64,000 nt of DNA, taken from contig NZ_CP010311.1 of NCBI RefSeq assembly GCF_000827125.1, forward strand, positions 1,612,001 to 1,676,000, read 5' to 3'. The DNA is from Geoalkalibacter subterraneus. Lineage in GTDB: Bacteria; Desulfobacterota; Desulfuromonadia; Desulfuromonadales; Geoalkalibacteraceae. Positions 31,775-41,905 of this stretch are shown piece after piece. Position numbers and translations under genes: made by a program. Within the stretch, counting starts at the first letter, position 1; each line of letters opens with the position of its first letter. The notes beneath the pieces are model-generated. The model was not told the origin of the DNA. It searched no databases and worked only from the letters and a program-made list of their open reading frames with translations.

Positions 31775-32740
31775 TCAGACGCACAGCCGCAGCAGAAGAT
31801 TGTCCATGACGAGTTGTCGATTGACGTTGCGCTCCAGAAGGTGCAATGCCTCCTGAATTGCTTCGATTTTGTTCAGAGTTGAACTAACTGTTTCCTTCCC
31901 GGCAATACGACGGATTTTTTCCATGAGATCGATATTGACCAGGTCTTCGACCGGGCGACCATGGAGTGTCAGAAGCACATCCCGGTAAAAAGCCCGCAAG
32001 ATTTCGAGATATTCCGGCAGGCTCTCCTTGTCGTCGGAACGTGCCCGCGACAATTCGAACAACGGCAGCACACTGCCGGGCGATAAGGCGGTCACGGTCT
32101 TGAGAAAGTCGCGGCGCAAGTCGAGGAACAGTTCGCGATCACGCCCCAGGGCTTTTTTAAAGCTGCCCTCCGACAGTGCCGCCAGTAAATGCCCCTGCTG
32201 CTCGTCAAGATCAAGGCGATGCATGAGATCATTCTTGAGCAGGTCGACGGGAATCCGCGAAAACGGCAGAGGCTGGCAGCGGGAGCGGATGGTTGAAAGT
32301 ATCTGCTCGGGGTGTGCGCTCAGCAGTATAAAAAGAGCCTCCCCAGTGGGCTCTTCCAGTGTCTTGAGCAGTGCATTGGCCGCAGCCGTCTGCATCTTTT
32401 CGGGTTTTTCGATCAGGCAGACCTTGCGCGGGCTTTCCAGGGGGCGATAGGAAAACTCCCGCTGGATGGATCGTACCTGTCCGATTTTGATGTAATTGCC
32501 GTCCGGCTCAAGCAGATGCAGGTCCGGATGGTTGAAATGATCGACCTTGCGGCAGGCGACGCAATCTCCGCATCCGCCCCTCTCGCAAAAGACGGCCCGC
32601 ACCAGCGCAAGTGCCATCAGTCTCTTGCCAACCCCATCAGGCCCGCTGAAAAGATAAGCATGAGCCAGCCGACCGGATGCGAGCACCCGGCGCAGAATGT
32701 CTTTCTGCCGGTCGTGGCCGAGGATGCGGGAGAAGGTCAT
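31775..32740 (-). CDS. holB: DNA polymerase III delta' subunit
   Basis: A 321-residue clamp-loader subunit. AAA+ elements are visible: HAYLFSGPDGVGKR, the zinc module CERGGCGDCVACRK, the sensor-type ANALLKTLEEPT and RCQPLPF. Walker A has Arg where Thr/Ser normally follows Lys, in line with delta' being a weak or non-hydrolysing subunit. It acts at the replication fork with HolA, encoded at 52252. It overlaps tmk by 4 nt. Confidence 0.93.
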   Translation of the reverse strand: MTFSRILGHDRQKDILRRVLASGRLAHAYLFSGPDGVGKRLMALALVRAVFCERGGCGDCVACRKVDHFNHPDLHLLEPDGNYIKIGQVRSIQREFSYRPLESPRKVCLIEKPEKMQTAAANALLKTLEEPTGEALFILLSAHPEQILSTIRSRCQPLPFSRIPVDLLKNDLMHRLDLDEQQGHLLAALSEGSFKKALGRDRELFLDLRRDFLKTVTALSPGSVLPLFELSRARSDDKESLPEYLEILRAFYRDVLLTLHGRPVEDLVNIDLMEKIRRIAGKETVSSTLNKIEAIQEALHLLERNVNRQLVMDNLLLRLCV

Positions 32741-33393
32741 CCTTCATCCCCTTGATTATGCGACAGTGCATCGTTGACTGCGCTCAAGACCTGCCGGGTC
32801 ACGTCCTGCGGCGGTGCATCGGCACGAATCAGCCGAAAGCGCTCCGGGGATTGCCGCGCCAGCTCCAGGTATCCTTCGCGAATGCGTTGGTGGAACGCCA
32901 GGGACTCCTGTTCAAAGCGGTCTTCAGCAGGGCCGTCGCTTCGGGCGATGCGCTCCATGGCCCGGGACAGGCCGGTTTCTACCGGCAGATCGAACAACAG
33001 GGTCAGGTGCGGGTGAATATCATCAATGGCCAGCGCATTGAGTTGCCTGACCATGTCCAGGGGGAGGCGGCGGCCATGCCCCTGGTACGCCAGGGTGGCA
33101 TCGCTGAAGCGATCGCACAGAACGATGCGGTTCTGGTTCAGGGCGGGCCGGATTACTTCTTCGACGTGCTGTGCACGGGCCGCAGCGTAAAGAAGCAGTT
33201 CCGCACGGGGAACCAGGGCGTTGTTGCGCGCATCAAGCAGTATGGCGCGGATCGCGTCGGCTATGGCACAGCCACCGGGTTCGCGTGTGGTGACCACGGA
33301 TCGGCCCTGTAGGCGAAGTGTCTCCGTCAGCCGTTTGATCTGAGTTGTTTTGCCGCTGCCTTCGATGCCTTCGAAGGTAATGAAAAATGACAT
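32737..33393 (-). CDS. tmk: Thymidylate kinase
   Basis: A 218-residue kinase forming dTDP from dTMP. P-loop FEGIEGSGKTTQ is near the start, followed by the dTMP-binding REPGG, the DRFSDATLAYQGHGR motif and the LID-region arginines near RIARSDGPAEDRFE. It is the first gene of the leftward operon with holB, ricT, metG and tatD. Transcription probably starts in the 286-nt gap before rnc. Confidence 0.96.
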   Translation of the reverse strand: MSFFITFEGIEGSGKTTQIKRLTETLRLQGRSVVTTREPGGCAIADAIRAILLDARNNALVPRAELLLYAAARAQHVEEVIRPALNQNRIVLCDRFSDATLAYQGHGRRLPLDMVRQLNALAIDDIHPHLTLLFDLPVETGLSRAMERIARSDGPAEDRFEQESLAFHQRIREGYLELARQSPERFRLIRADAPPQDVTRQVLSAVNDALSHNQGDEG

Positions 33394-33679
33394 GGCATTT
33401 GTGTCTTTCAGAAAATCGCAAAGCTCCGATGCTTTTAACGGTCAAACTTGCCGGAGCATGGTCGTATATATGTACGACACCATAAAACTTGAATACTAAT
33501 GGATAGACCGAAAGGGAATCAAGGAAAAAGCCTGGAAATTCGCCGACAATATAGGACCGTCGCTTCGGCATGTACCTATTTTTCACGGCAATTTCAGGCT
33601 ATACGCAGTTGTTCGATTCTGTTAAAGTTACAGATTCGGTTTTTATCATCCACGGAAGATCAGAGGCGCAAGTCATTCC

Positions 33680-34378
33680 ATGACCCCGGAATTTAACCCC
33701 GCAGAAATTGAAAAACGTATTGGCTATTGCTTTGCGTGCAAGGATCTGCTCCGAACCGCTTTGACCCATCGCTCCTATGTCAACGAGGCCATGGAAGGAC
33801 GCGGAGACTACAATGAACGTCTCGAATTTCTCGGTGATGCTGTTTTGCAGCTGGCGGTCAGCCGTTTTATTTTTGATCGGTATCCCGACCTGCCTGAAGG
33901 AGATCTGACCCGCATCCGGGCCGAGGTGGTCAGTGAAAAGGGGTTGGCTGTCGTGGCGCAACAGCTGGAACTCGGTGAAGCGCTTCTTTTTGGACGCGGC
34001 GAAGATCGCAGCGGCGGACGCCGCAAGGCCAGCCTGCTCTCCAATGCGTTTGAAGCGCTGCTCGGTGCTGTTTTTCGCGATGGAGGATTCGATGCGGCAA
34101 CCGATGTTGCCGAGAGACTTCTGCGTGAACGGATCGAAGCGGCACAGGGCCTTTCGGCGTGGACTGACTACAAAACCCGGCTGCAGGAACACTTTCAGGG
34201 ACGCTATGGACGTCCCCCCGCATATCGGATGGTCTCGGTAACGGGACCTGAGCATGACCGGATCTATCGGGCCGAGGTGGTCTTCGATGGCGAGGTTGTA
34301 GGTCAGGGGCAGGGGCGCACCAAGAAAGCTGCGCAGCAGGCGGCGGCATGTCAGGCACTTGAAGCGCTGGAAGTCTGA
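33680..34378 (+). CDS. rnc: Ribonuclease III
   Basis: A 232-residue double-strand RNA endonuclease. The catalytic segment is NERLEFLGDAVLQLAVS, and the second acidic site lies in LLSNAFEALLGAVFRDGG. A double-stranded RNA-binding domain fills residues 158-230 (DYKTRLQEHFQGR, GQGRTKKAAQQAAA). It matures rRNA and mRNA. Only 2 nt separate it from the next gene, which is before era, a common rnc-era arrangement with an insertion. Confidence 0.96.
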   Translation: MTPEFNPAEIEKRIGYCFACKDLLRTALTHRSYVNEAMEGRGDYNERLEFLGDAVLQLAVSRFIFDRYPDLPEGDLTRIRAEVVSEKGLAVVAQQLELGEALLFGRGEDRSGGRRKASLLSNAFEALLGAVFRDGGFDAATDVAERLLRERIEAAQGLSAWTDYKTRLQEHFQGRYGRPPAYRMVSVTGPEHDRIYRAEVVFDGEVVGQGQGRTKKAAQQAAACQALEALEV

Positions 34379-34380
34379 CA

Positions 34381-35442
34381 ATGCAGGTTTTCCCCATTTT
34401 TCTGCCTCATCATGGTTGTCCGCACCGTTGCTGCTTCTGCGACCAGAGGCGGACGACGCAGCAGTTTTGTGCCTTTGAGCATGACCGGATCGAGAGCGAT
34501 CTCGCAGACATGATTCCGGAGGAGGGACCGGGGGAGGGTGAGATCGCCTTCTATGGAGGCACCTTTACCCTGCTGCCGCCTGGCGAACAGAAGGCATTGC
34601 TCGAGCTTGCCCTGGGTTACGTGAACCGCGGACTTGTTCGCGGGGTCCGGGTTTCCACCCGCCCCGATGCTCTTGAAGATTGCCAGGTGGAATTTCTGGT
34701 AAGACACGGAGTGACGACCGTTGAGATCGGGGCGCAGTCGTTCGATGATCGCGTGCTGAATGCTGCCGGACGGGGTCATGACGCCGCTTCTACTCTGGAT
34801 GCGATAGAGCGGCTGCGGAAAAACGGGATGAAAATCGGTTTGCAGCTCATGCCGGGGCTGCCCGGAAGTTCTTTTGATGAAGCGCTTTTTTCTCTCCGCA
34901 CGGCATTTGAAGCCCGCCCCGACTTTTTACGCATCTACCCGACGGTGGTTTTTCCCGGCACCGAATTGGAGTCTTTGTGGCGTCGCGGTCTGTATCGGCC
35001 CTGGTCGCTGAATGAGGCGGTTGATATCTGCGCCGATATGCTCAAAGAGTGTCGCCGGCAATCAATGCCGGTCATCCGGCTGGGGTTGCAGCAGGTTGAT
35101 GCGCTGGAGCGCGGGGGAGTCGCCGCCGGCCCCCATCATCCCGCGTTTGGACAACTGGTTCGATCGCGGCTGTGGTACGGTGCCCTGATGAGCCTTCTGT
35201 CCCCCTTGCAGAATGGAACGAAGCCTTTTCGCGTCCGGGTTTCGAGAGCGGATCTGGGGGATATCCTGGGGCACCGCCGGACAAATATCGAGAAATTGCG
35301 CAGCTTGGTACCCGGCCTGGTTTTTGAGATTTCCGATGACCTGCGCCGCGAGCATCTGGCCGTGGAAAATCGGTTATTTCATCTTGATTCCCTTTTACAG
35401 CAGACCCCGAGAGAGGAAAGACATGAATCAATCTTTGGGTGA
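34381..35442 (+). CDS. Elp3-like radical SAM protein
   Basis: A 353-residue radical-SAM protein, with the cluster site HHGCPHRCCFCDQRR (C-x3-C-x2-C). The glycine-rich AFYGGTFTLL, TRPDALED, GAQSFDD and LQLMPGLPGSS strands follow the Elp3/HemN-type barrel. The acetyltransferase domain of true Elp3 is missing. Bacterial relatives act in tRNA modification, but the reaction is not known from this sequence. It sits between rnc and era and overlaps the era start by 20 nt. Confidence 0.82.
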   Translation: MQVFPIFLPHHGCPHRCCFCDQRRTTQQFCAFEHDRIESDLADMIPEEGPGEGEIAFYGGTFTLLPPGEQKALLELALGYVNRGLVRGVRVSTRPDALEDCQVEFLVRHGVTTVEIGAQSFDDRVLNAAGRGHDAASTLDAIERLRKNGMKIGLQLMPGLPGSSFDEALFSLRTAFEARPDFLRIYPTVVFPGTELESLWRRGLYRPWSLNEAVDICADMLKECRRQSMPVIRLGLQQVDALERGGVAAGPHHPAFGQLVRSRLWYGALMSLLSPLQNGTKPFRVRVSRADLGDILGHRRTNIEKLRSLVPGLVFEISDDLRREHLAVENRLFHLDSLLQQTPREERHESIFG

Positions 35443-36325
35443 ACAGGACCTTCGTTCCGGTTTTGTCGGAATCATCGGTCGTCCCAATGTCGGCAAATCG
35501 ACGCTGCTCAACCGCATACTCGGTCAAAAGATCAGCATCACCTCCAATAAGCCGCAAACGACGCGAAACCGGATTCTTGGAATCTACAACCGGCCGCAGG
35601 CTCAGATTCTGTTTCTGGATACCCCGGGTGTTCACCAGGCGCGCGGCCCCCTGCACCGCTACATGGTCGAGCAGGCCCTCGCGACACGCGGCGCTTCGGA
35701 CCTGATTTTCTACCTGGTGGACGCCACTGCCGGAGCCGTGTGCGACGAGGATCTTGTGGCCAGGGTTCTGCAGGGGGGGCGCCCCGCGTTTCTCGTGATC
35801 AATAAGATCGACCTGGTTCCCAAACCGGTTCTGCTCGAGATCATGGCGGCGCACCGCGAACACACTTTCGCTGAAATCATACCGGTCAGTGCGGAAACCG
35901 GCGAAAATCTCGAGCGGTTACTTGAGGTGACCATCGGCTATCTGCCCAAGGGCCCCAGATATTACCCGGAGGACCAGGTGACCGATCTGCCGGAGCGCTT
36001 TATCTGCGCGGAGTTTATCCGGGAGAAGATCATGCGCCTGACGCGGGACGAGATCCCTTACGGATGTGCTGTTGTGGTTGAATCATTTACCGAGAAGCCG
36101 GAAAAGAATCTGATCCACATCGAGGCGACCATCCAGGTCGAACGCGAAGCTCACAAGCGCATTCTGATCGGCACCCGCGGCAGCATGATCCGCCGCATCG
36201 GCGAAGATGCCCGCGGCGCCATCGAGGCAATGCTCGGGACACGTGTCTATCTTGAGCTGTTCGTGCGGGTGAGGCGCAACTGGACCCGCGATGAATATCA
36301 GGTCAGAGATCTGGGGTACGAATAA
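35423..36325 (+). CDS. era: GTPase Era
   Basis: A 300-residue GTPase that assists 30S assembly and 16S rRNA 3'-end maturation. The G domain has [19 protein letters not shown] and NKIDLV; the C-terminal KH domain carries the GTRGSMIRRIGEDAR loop. Start ATG 35423 follows GAGAGGAAAG; longer frames reach into the upstream gene and are not used. Era sits after rnc as in many bacteria. Confidence 0.96.
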   Translation: MNQSLGEQDLRSGFVGIIGRPNVGKSTLLNRILGQKISITSNKPQTTRNRILGIYNRPQAQILFLDTPGVHQARGPLHRYMVEQALATRGASDLIFYLVDATAGAVCDEDLVARVLQGGRPAFLVINKIDLVPKPVLLEIMAAHREHTFAEIIPVSAETGENLERLLEVTIGYLPKGPRYYPEDQVTDLPERFICAEFIREKIMRLTRDEIPYGCAVVVESFTEKPEKNLIHIEATIQVEREAHKRILIGTRGSMIRRIGEDARGAIEAMLGTRVYLELFVRVRRNWTRDEYQVRDLGYE

Positions 36326-36385
36326 TCACCTTACAGGCCTCTGTCGAATGTCGAATAAATCAATAAGAGAAATGCAGGATCACTC

Positions 36386-37705
36386 ATGATGCCCCTTGTC
36401 GCCATCGTCGGCCGTCCAAACGTCGGCAAATCAACCCTGTTCAATCGAATCTTCGGCCATCGCCGCGCCATCGTCGAAGATGTGCCCGGCGTCACCCGCG
36501 ACCGCAACTATGCCGAAGTGACCCGCTATGAAAAACCGTTCACGCTGGTCGACACCGGTGGTTTTGAGCCCGATTCAAAGGAGAGTCTGCTGCAGCAGAT
36601 GCGCCAGCAGTCGCAGCTGGCCATCGAGGAAGCCGATCTCATTATTTTCCTTATGGACGGTCGCGAGGGCCTGACCCCCTCGGATATGGAAGTCGCCGAG
36701 CTGCTGCGGCGCCAGCCCAAACCGGTTCTTTACGTGGTGAACAAGGTCGACGGCGAAAAGCAGGAGGAAGCGTCTCTTGAATTCTACTCCCTGGGAGTGG
36801 AAGAACTTCTGACTGTCTCCGCTGAACACGGCCGTGGCATCAGCACATTGATGGAAGCGGTGCTTGAGCTGCTTCCATCCGGATCCGGCAGGGCCGAAGT
36901 TGATGAAGTGACGCGTATTGCCGTCATCGGGCGCCCCAATGTGGGCAAGTCGAGCCTGGTGAACCGGCTGCTGGGCTTTGAGCGCGTCGTTGCCAACCCA
37001 CAGTCAGGGACAACGCGCGACAGTATCGACACGCTTTTTGTTTACAACCGCAAGCCCTACCTGCTGATTGATACCGCTGGTATCCGCCGCAAGGGCCGGG
37101 TCAGTCAGAAACTTGAAAAATTCAGCGTTGTGCACGCGCTTAAAGCCATTGATCGTGCAGATGTTGTGCTGATGGTGATCGATGCCGTGGAGGGCGTGAC
37201 CGAGCAGGATCTCAACGTCGCCGGGTATGCCCATGAAAAAGGGCGCGCCGTGATCCTGGTGGTGAACAAATGGGACGCCATTGAAAAAGACAATCAGACC
37301 CTTGGCCGTTATGTGGAAGAGGTGCGCATGGGGTTCAAGTTCATGTCCTATGCGCCGATCCAGTTCGTGTCGGCACTTACCGGGCAGCGCGTTGCACGTA
37401 TCATGGATGAGGTCTGCAAGGTGAGCGAACAGTTCAGCCGCCGGGTTTCGACCTCCGAATTGAACAAGGTGCTTGAAGCTGCGGTTGCAGCACATCAGCC
37501 TCCCATATTCCGCGGTAAAAGACTCAAGATCTTTTACATGACCCAGGTTTCAACCAAACCACCCTCATTTATTGTCTTTGTTTCCAAATCGCAGGGAATT
37601 CATTTTTCATACGAACGATATCTTCTGAACAAGATCAGGGAGCATTTCGGTTTTGAGGGAACTCCTATCCGCCTTTTTTTCCGTGACAATAAAAGTTCCG
37701 ATTGA
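36386..37705 (+). CDS. der: GTPase Der (EngA)
   Basis: A 439-residue protein with two tandem G domains: [12 protein letters not shown] with DTGGFE and NKVD, then [12 protein letters not shown] with DTAGIRR and NKWDA. A KH-like domain closes it. Der is needed for 50S subunit assembly. ATG 36386 is followed at once by a second ATG, either of which could be used. It lies 60 nt after era. Confidence 0.97.
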   Translation: MMPLVAIVGRPNVGKSTLFNRIFGHRRAIVEDVPGVTRDRNYAEVTRYEKPFTLVDTGGFEPDSKESLLQQMRQQSQLAIEEADLIIFLMDGREGLTPSDMEVAELLRRQPKPVLYVVNKVDGEKQEEASLEFYSLGVEELLTVSAEHGRGISTLMEAVLELLPSGSGRAEVDEVTRIAVIGRPNVGKSSLVNRLLGFERVVANPQSGTTRDSIDTLFVYNRKPYLLIDTAGIRRKGRVSQKLEKFSVVHALKAIDRADVVLMVIDAVEGVTEQDLNVAGYAHEKGRAVILVVNKWDAIEKDNQTLGRYVEEVRMGFKFMSYAPIQFVSALTGQRVARIMDEVCKVSEQFSRRVSTSELNKVLEAAVAAHQPPIFRGKRLKIFYMTQVSTKPPSFIVFVSKSQGIHFSYERYLLNKIREHFGFEGTPIRLFFRDNKSSD

Positions 37706-37824
37706 ACACGCAAATTGAAAAGCGAAAAGCAAAAAACCTTTACAGCCCACATTTTCTTCTATATATTAAACATTGTTCATCACTGTAAGGTAAATCGCGT
37801 GTTGACCCGCGAACGGCGCCGATT

Positions 37825-39435
37825 ATGAGTCTAGTTGGAAATCTGGAAGATCTCGGTCTTGGGGACATCCTCCAGATCGTCAGCCTGAGCCGCAAATCCG
37901 GTGTTCTGTCGCTTCAGCACAAGCAGGATGAAGGCAAAATCTATTTTTCCAACGGTCAGGTGATCAAAGCCTGGAGCAACAACGACTATGACAATGTCGG
38001 AGATCTTCTGATTCGAAAAGGCCTGGTGACTGACAGGTTGCTCGAGAGGGCACTTGCGGTTCAGCGCAAAAGCGGTATCAAAAAGCGCATCGGAGCCATT
38101 CTTTGCGAGCATTTCAAGATTCCGCGGGATCAGATCGAAGAAACGGTTCGCGAGCAGACAGAACGGATCGTCTACGATTTTTTCACATGGGACCGTGGGA
38201 CGTTTGAGTTTGAGCTGGGTGAGCCGGAAGAAATTGCGGCCACCAATTTCAATCCATTGCAGTTCATGCTTGAGCAGGGGCTGAACCCTCAATGGCTTGC
38301 CCTTGAAGGTGCCCGGCTGAAGGATGAAGGCGATGAAGTCTATTTTTCGCGCAAGAGTGCGCAGCCGGTTTCGCCTTGCGGCCGAATTGATGCCCAGACC
38401 TGCTTGGTTCTGGTTGACGACGATTGCACCACTCGTGATCTTCTCTCTTCTCTGCTGCGCCAAAAAGGTGTGAGCGTTGCTGCTTTCGGCGACAGCCGCA
38501 GTTTCCTCGACGCGTTGGCGGACTGGAGCCCTTCGCAGCAGTCACCACCTTTTGTCATCGATCTGATTATGGCGACCCTTGATGGAGAGGGGATCTTCGG
38601 GGGTCTCGAGCTGGCAAAGATCATCAAAAAAGAGTGGCCGCGCCAGCGGATTGTTCTGATGTCCGATCGTGTCGACGCATCGGTAAAGAATCGGGTCGCC
38701 GGGCTCGATATCGGGCACCTTATATCCAAGCCTTCGCGGAATTCGTTTGCCGAAGGCTCCGAGTCGCTGGCAGTCCGCGAATTTGTTGATAAACTGGTTG
38801 GGATTGTTGAAACTTCGGCCGAAGAGGAAAACGCGATGTTTTTCGATATCGGCCGTGACCTCAGTCATGAAGAAGGGGTCGATCTTCTCTCGCAGAGTGA
38901 GACCGGATCGGCAACTGACCTCAGCGTCAAAATACGGACGTTGGTCGAAGAAATCAGTTCTCCTCTGACGCCGGGGAGCATTGTGCTGCCTGCCCTGCAG
39001 TTGGCCGGGGAAACTTTCAGCCGTGCCGTAATTCTGCGCTGCAGGCCCGGCGAACTTGTGGGCATCGGGCAGTTCGGGCTGGAGCCGTTTTGCGGCGATG
39101 CCGATGCAATGATACGGGAGACGGTCATCTCCCTTGCCGGCGACTCGGTTTTCTCCCGGATCCTTGCGCAGCCCGCCCCCTGTATCATTGCGCCAGGGGA
39201 CTCGGCCGAGGAGATAGACTTTTTTGCCCGATTGGGGGGGCGACTCCCTGAAGAGATATTCCTCGGGCAGGTCAAGTGCTTTGACCAGGTGGCATATCTG
39301 CTTTACGGTGACAACTGCCCCGATAACAGCCCCATCGTGGGTGTCGAACCGTTGGAGATTTTTCTGCTGCTGGCTGGTCTGGCCCTGGAAAAGGAATTGT
39401 TGCAAAAAGAGTTGCACAGGTGTCAAGCCGTTTGA
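37825..39435 (+). CDS. DUF4388 (PATAN) - receiver-like signalling protein
   Basis: A 536-residue protein. Residues 1-110 are DUF4388 (MSLVGNLEDLGLGDILQIVS, then FSNGQVIKAW), a domain common in gliding and chemosensory proteins. A second half-domain follows to about 180. Residues 195-320 resemble a receiver (LVLVDDDCTT; an acidic VIDLI position) but the region around the phosphoacceptor is stretched and poorly conserved. The remaining 200 residues match nothing I can name. It is the first gene of a 10-gene che operon, 18 nt before cheY. Confidence 0.78.
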   Translation: MSLVGNLEDLGLGDILQIVSLSRKSGVLSLQHKQDEGKIYFSNGQVIKAWSNNDYDNVGDLLIRKGLVTDRLLERALAVQRKSGIKKRIGAILCEHFKIPRDQIEETVREQTERIVYDFFTWDRGTFEFELGEPEEIAATNFNPLQFMLEQGLNPQWLALEGARLKDEGDEVYFSRKSAQPVSPCGRIDAQTCLVLVDDDCTTRDLLSSLLRQKGVSVAAFGDSRSFLDALADWSPSQQSPPFVIDLIMATLDGEGIFGGLELAKIIKKEWPRQRIVLMSDRVDASVKNRVAGLDIGHLISKPSRNSFAEGSESLAVREFVDKLVGIVETSAEEENAMFFDIGRDLSHEEGVDLLSQSETGSATDLSVKIRTLVEEISSPLTPGSIVLPALQLAGETFSRAVILRCRPGELVGIGQFGLEPFCGDADAMIRETVISLAGDSVFSRILAQPAPCIIAPGDSAEEIDFFARLGGRLPEEIFLGQVKCFDQVAYLLYGDNCPDNSPIVGVEPLEIFLLLAGLALEKELLQKELHRCQAV

Positions 39436-39452
39436 CAAGGAGCATAGCGAGG

Positions 39453-39821
39453 GTGTCGAAAAAAATTCTTGTAACTGAAGACTCTTCTACGATGCGTGCC
39501 ATGATCTGCGCGACCATTGAAGCCCTGGGTGATTTCGATATTTTTGAAGCGCCCAACGGTTTCGAAGCGCTGCGGCTTCTGCCCCGTGAGAAGTTCGATC
39601 TGGTCATCACCGATATCAACATGCCTGACATCAACGGGCTTGAACTGGTCAGTTTTGTGAAAAACAACGATCAGTACCGCGCCATCCCACTGATTATCGT
39701 CAGTACCGAAGGGAGCGAACGCGACCGCAAGAAAGGGATGGGGCTCGGCGCCGATGCCTATCTGGTCAAGCCTTTCGATCCCGCCGAATTACAGGAACTG
39801 ATTGAGAAGTTTCTTTCCTAG
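39453..39821 (+). CDS. cheY: CheY-like response regulator
   Basis: A 122-residue single-domain receiver. The acidic pair is TEDSS, the phosphoacceptor Asp is in DLVITDINMPDING, the Thr/Ser is in IIVSTEG and the Lys in YLVKPFDP. GTG 39453 is chosen with AAGGAG 11 nt ahead. CheA, encoded 11 nt downstream, is the probable phosphodonor, and the output could be a motor or another effector. Confidence 0.92.
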   Translation: MSKKILVTEDSSTMRAMICATIEALGDFDIFEAPNGFEALRLLPREKFDLVITDINMPDINGLELVSFVKNNDQYRAIPLIIVSTEGSERDRKKGMGLGADAYLVKPFDPAELQELIEKFLS

Positions 39822-39832
39822 GAGGCGTTGTC

Positions 39833-41905
39833 TTGGCGGATAAATCATCCCAGGCCATCAAGGAGTTTCTCGGCGAAGCCGAGGAGATACTCGAGAACCT
39901 CAATGCGGATTTGATGGAACTGAGCCAATCCGCCGACAGCGGTGATGCCAACCCTGATCTGCTGAACAGCATTTTCCGTGGCGCGCACTCACTTAAAGGG
40001 CTCTCCGGCATGTTCGGTTTTTCAGATATCGCCGAGCTCTCCCACCAGATGGAAAACGCCCTGGACCACCTTCGCCTGGGTAAAATCCCTTTCGATGAAC
40101 TGCTGATCGAAACTCTTTTCGATGCGTTCGAAACCCTGGGTAAGCTGGTTTACGGCAAGGGGGAGGATGAGCAGTTCACTCTCGACGTCTCTGGCCTGGT
40201 CAACCGTCTCGATGCTCTTGTCAAGGGGGAAGGGGGAGCTTCTGAGAAAGATCCCTTTGCCGGACTTGAAATCGATCGCTCCATTCTCGACGTTCTGACC
40301 GAGTACGAAGAACATCGCCTGCTTGAAAACATCAAGAAGGGGCGCAACCTTTTCAGGGTGCACGCAAGCTTTGCCCTGACCAGTTTCGACACCGACCTGG
40401 CCGCTATCACCGATGCATTGAAGGAAGACGGTGAAATTGTCAGCACCCTGCCCAGTCCGGATTGTGAAATCGAGGACGGCATTGCATTTCAGATTCTGGT
40501 GGGCACCCCTCTTGCTGAAAAGGATGTGAAAACGCTCCTTGATGGTAAAAATGCTGCCGTTGAAGCGGTGGGGCGAAAATCATCGGCAACCCAGGATAAG
40601 GTGCCTGAGGCAACCCCGAAAAAAGAACAATCGGAGGCTGAGGCCCAACAGGAGACCGTTGCCAGAGGGGAAAGGAGCGAAGATGCCGGTGGTGCAGGCA
40701 TGCGCTCCATCAGCCGCATGGTGCGCGTTGATATCGACAAACTTGACGTGCTGATGAACATCGTCGGTGAACTGGTCATTGCCAAGGGGACCATCACCGA
40801 GATTGCCGAAACTCTGCGTATCGAAGGTCACGGTCTCGGAAGTGATCTGAACAAGGCGACGCGTGTTCTGGAGCGGCGTCTTTCCGAACTTCAGAAGGGC
40901 GTTATGGAAGTCCGGATGGTGCCCGTGCGCCAGTTGTTCGACAAAACCGCACGCGTGGTCCGCAAAGCGGCTCATGACATGTCCAAAAAGATCGATCTCC
41001 AGATTCGCGGTGCAGACACCGAACTCGACAAGTTGATTATCGAAGATCTTTCCGATCCCCTGGTTCACATTATCCGCAATTCCGTCGATCATGGTATTGA
41101 AACACCCGAGGAACGGGTTGCCGCCGGAAAGCCTGAGACCGGTACGCTGCGCCTGTCCGCCGCCCAGAAAGGCAATCATGTCGTGATTGAAATCCGGGAC
41201 GACGGCCGCGGCATCGATCCGGAAAAAATTCGCCGCAAGGCTCTTGAACGTGGATTGATCGACGAAAGAACCGAGTTGAGTCGCGAAGAGGTCTACGATC
41301 TGCTTTTCATACCCGGTTTCTCCACCGCCGACAAGGTCAGCGAAATTTCCGGGCGTGGAGTCGGCATGGACGTGGTCAAGAGCAATATCTCTGCACTCTC
41401 CGGCATGATCGACATCGACAGCCGGGTTGGCGAGGGAACCACGCTCACCATCACCCTGCCTATTACTCTTGCCATTATCAAGGCTCTGATCATCCGGGTA
41501 CTTGACAACGAATTTGCTATTCCCATCACCTCCGTCATGGAAACACTGATGGTTGAGCCGGCCAGCCTGCGGACCATCGAGGGCCGGGAAGTGATGGAAC
41601 TGAGGCAGAGCACGCTGCCGCTTGTACGGTTGAGCCGTCTGTTTAACTTCTCCTCTTCCAGGGAAGCGAACCCTGACAATTTCTTTGTCGTTGTCGTGGG
41701 GATGGCCGAAAAACGGTTGGGACTGGTTGTCGATGAGCTTCTTGGGCAGCAGGATGTCGTTATCAAGCCTCTCGGCAATATTCTCTCATTCGTCAAGGGG
41801 TTTGCCGGCGCAGCTGAGATGGGGAACCGCAAAACCATTCTGGTGCTTGATGTCGGCGGCCTGATGAGTGAATCGTTGCGGGGAGATTTGACATCTCATG
41901 TATGA
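39833..41905 (+). CDS. cheA: Chemotaxis histidine kinase CheA
   Basis: A 690-residue kinase starting at TTG 39833 after AGGAGG. The Hpt domain has the phospho-His at His52 (GAHSLKGLSGM); a middle domain covers 150-245; the dimerisation helices start at VDIDKLDVLMNIVGELVI; the ATPase has HIIRNSVDHGIE (N box), DDGRGID (G1) and GRGVGMDVVKSN; a CheW-like domain ends it. All main catalytic boxes are intact. It autophosphorylates and passes phosphate to CheY and CheB of this operon. Confidence 0.95.
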   Translation: MADKSSQAIKEFLGEAEEILENLNADLMELSQSADSGDANPDLLNSIFRGAHSLKGLSGMFGFSDIAELSHQMENALDHLRLGKIPFDELLIETLFDAFETLGKLVYGKGEDEQFTLDVSGLVNRLDALVKGEGGASEKDPFAGLEIDRSILDVLTEYEEHRLLENIKKGRNLFRVHASFALTSFDTDLAAITDALKEDGEIVSTLPSPDCEIEDGIAFQILVGTPLAEKDVKTLLDGKNAAVEAVGRKSSATQDKVPEATPKKEQSEAEAQQETVARGERSEDAGGAGMRSISRMVRVDIDKLDVLMNIVGELVIAKGTITEIAETLRIEGHGLGSDLNKATRVLERRLSELQKGVMEVRMVPVRQLFDKTARVVRKAAHDMSKKIDLQIRGADTELDKLIIEDLSDPLVHIIRNSVDHGIETPEERVAAGKPETGTLRLSAAQKGNHVVIEIRDDGRGIDPEKIRRKALERGLIDERTELSREEVYDLLFIPGFSTADKVSEISGRGVGMDVVKSNISALSGMIDIDSRVGEGTTLTITLPITLAIIKALIIRVLDNEFAIPITSVMETLMVEPASLRTIEGREVMELRQSTLPLVRLSRLFNFSSSREANPDNFFVVVVGMAEKRLGLVVDELLGQQDVVIKPLGNILSFVKGFAGAAEMGNRKTILVLDVGGLMSESLRGDLTSHV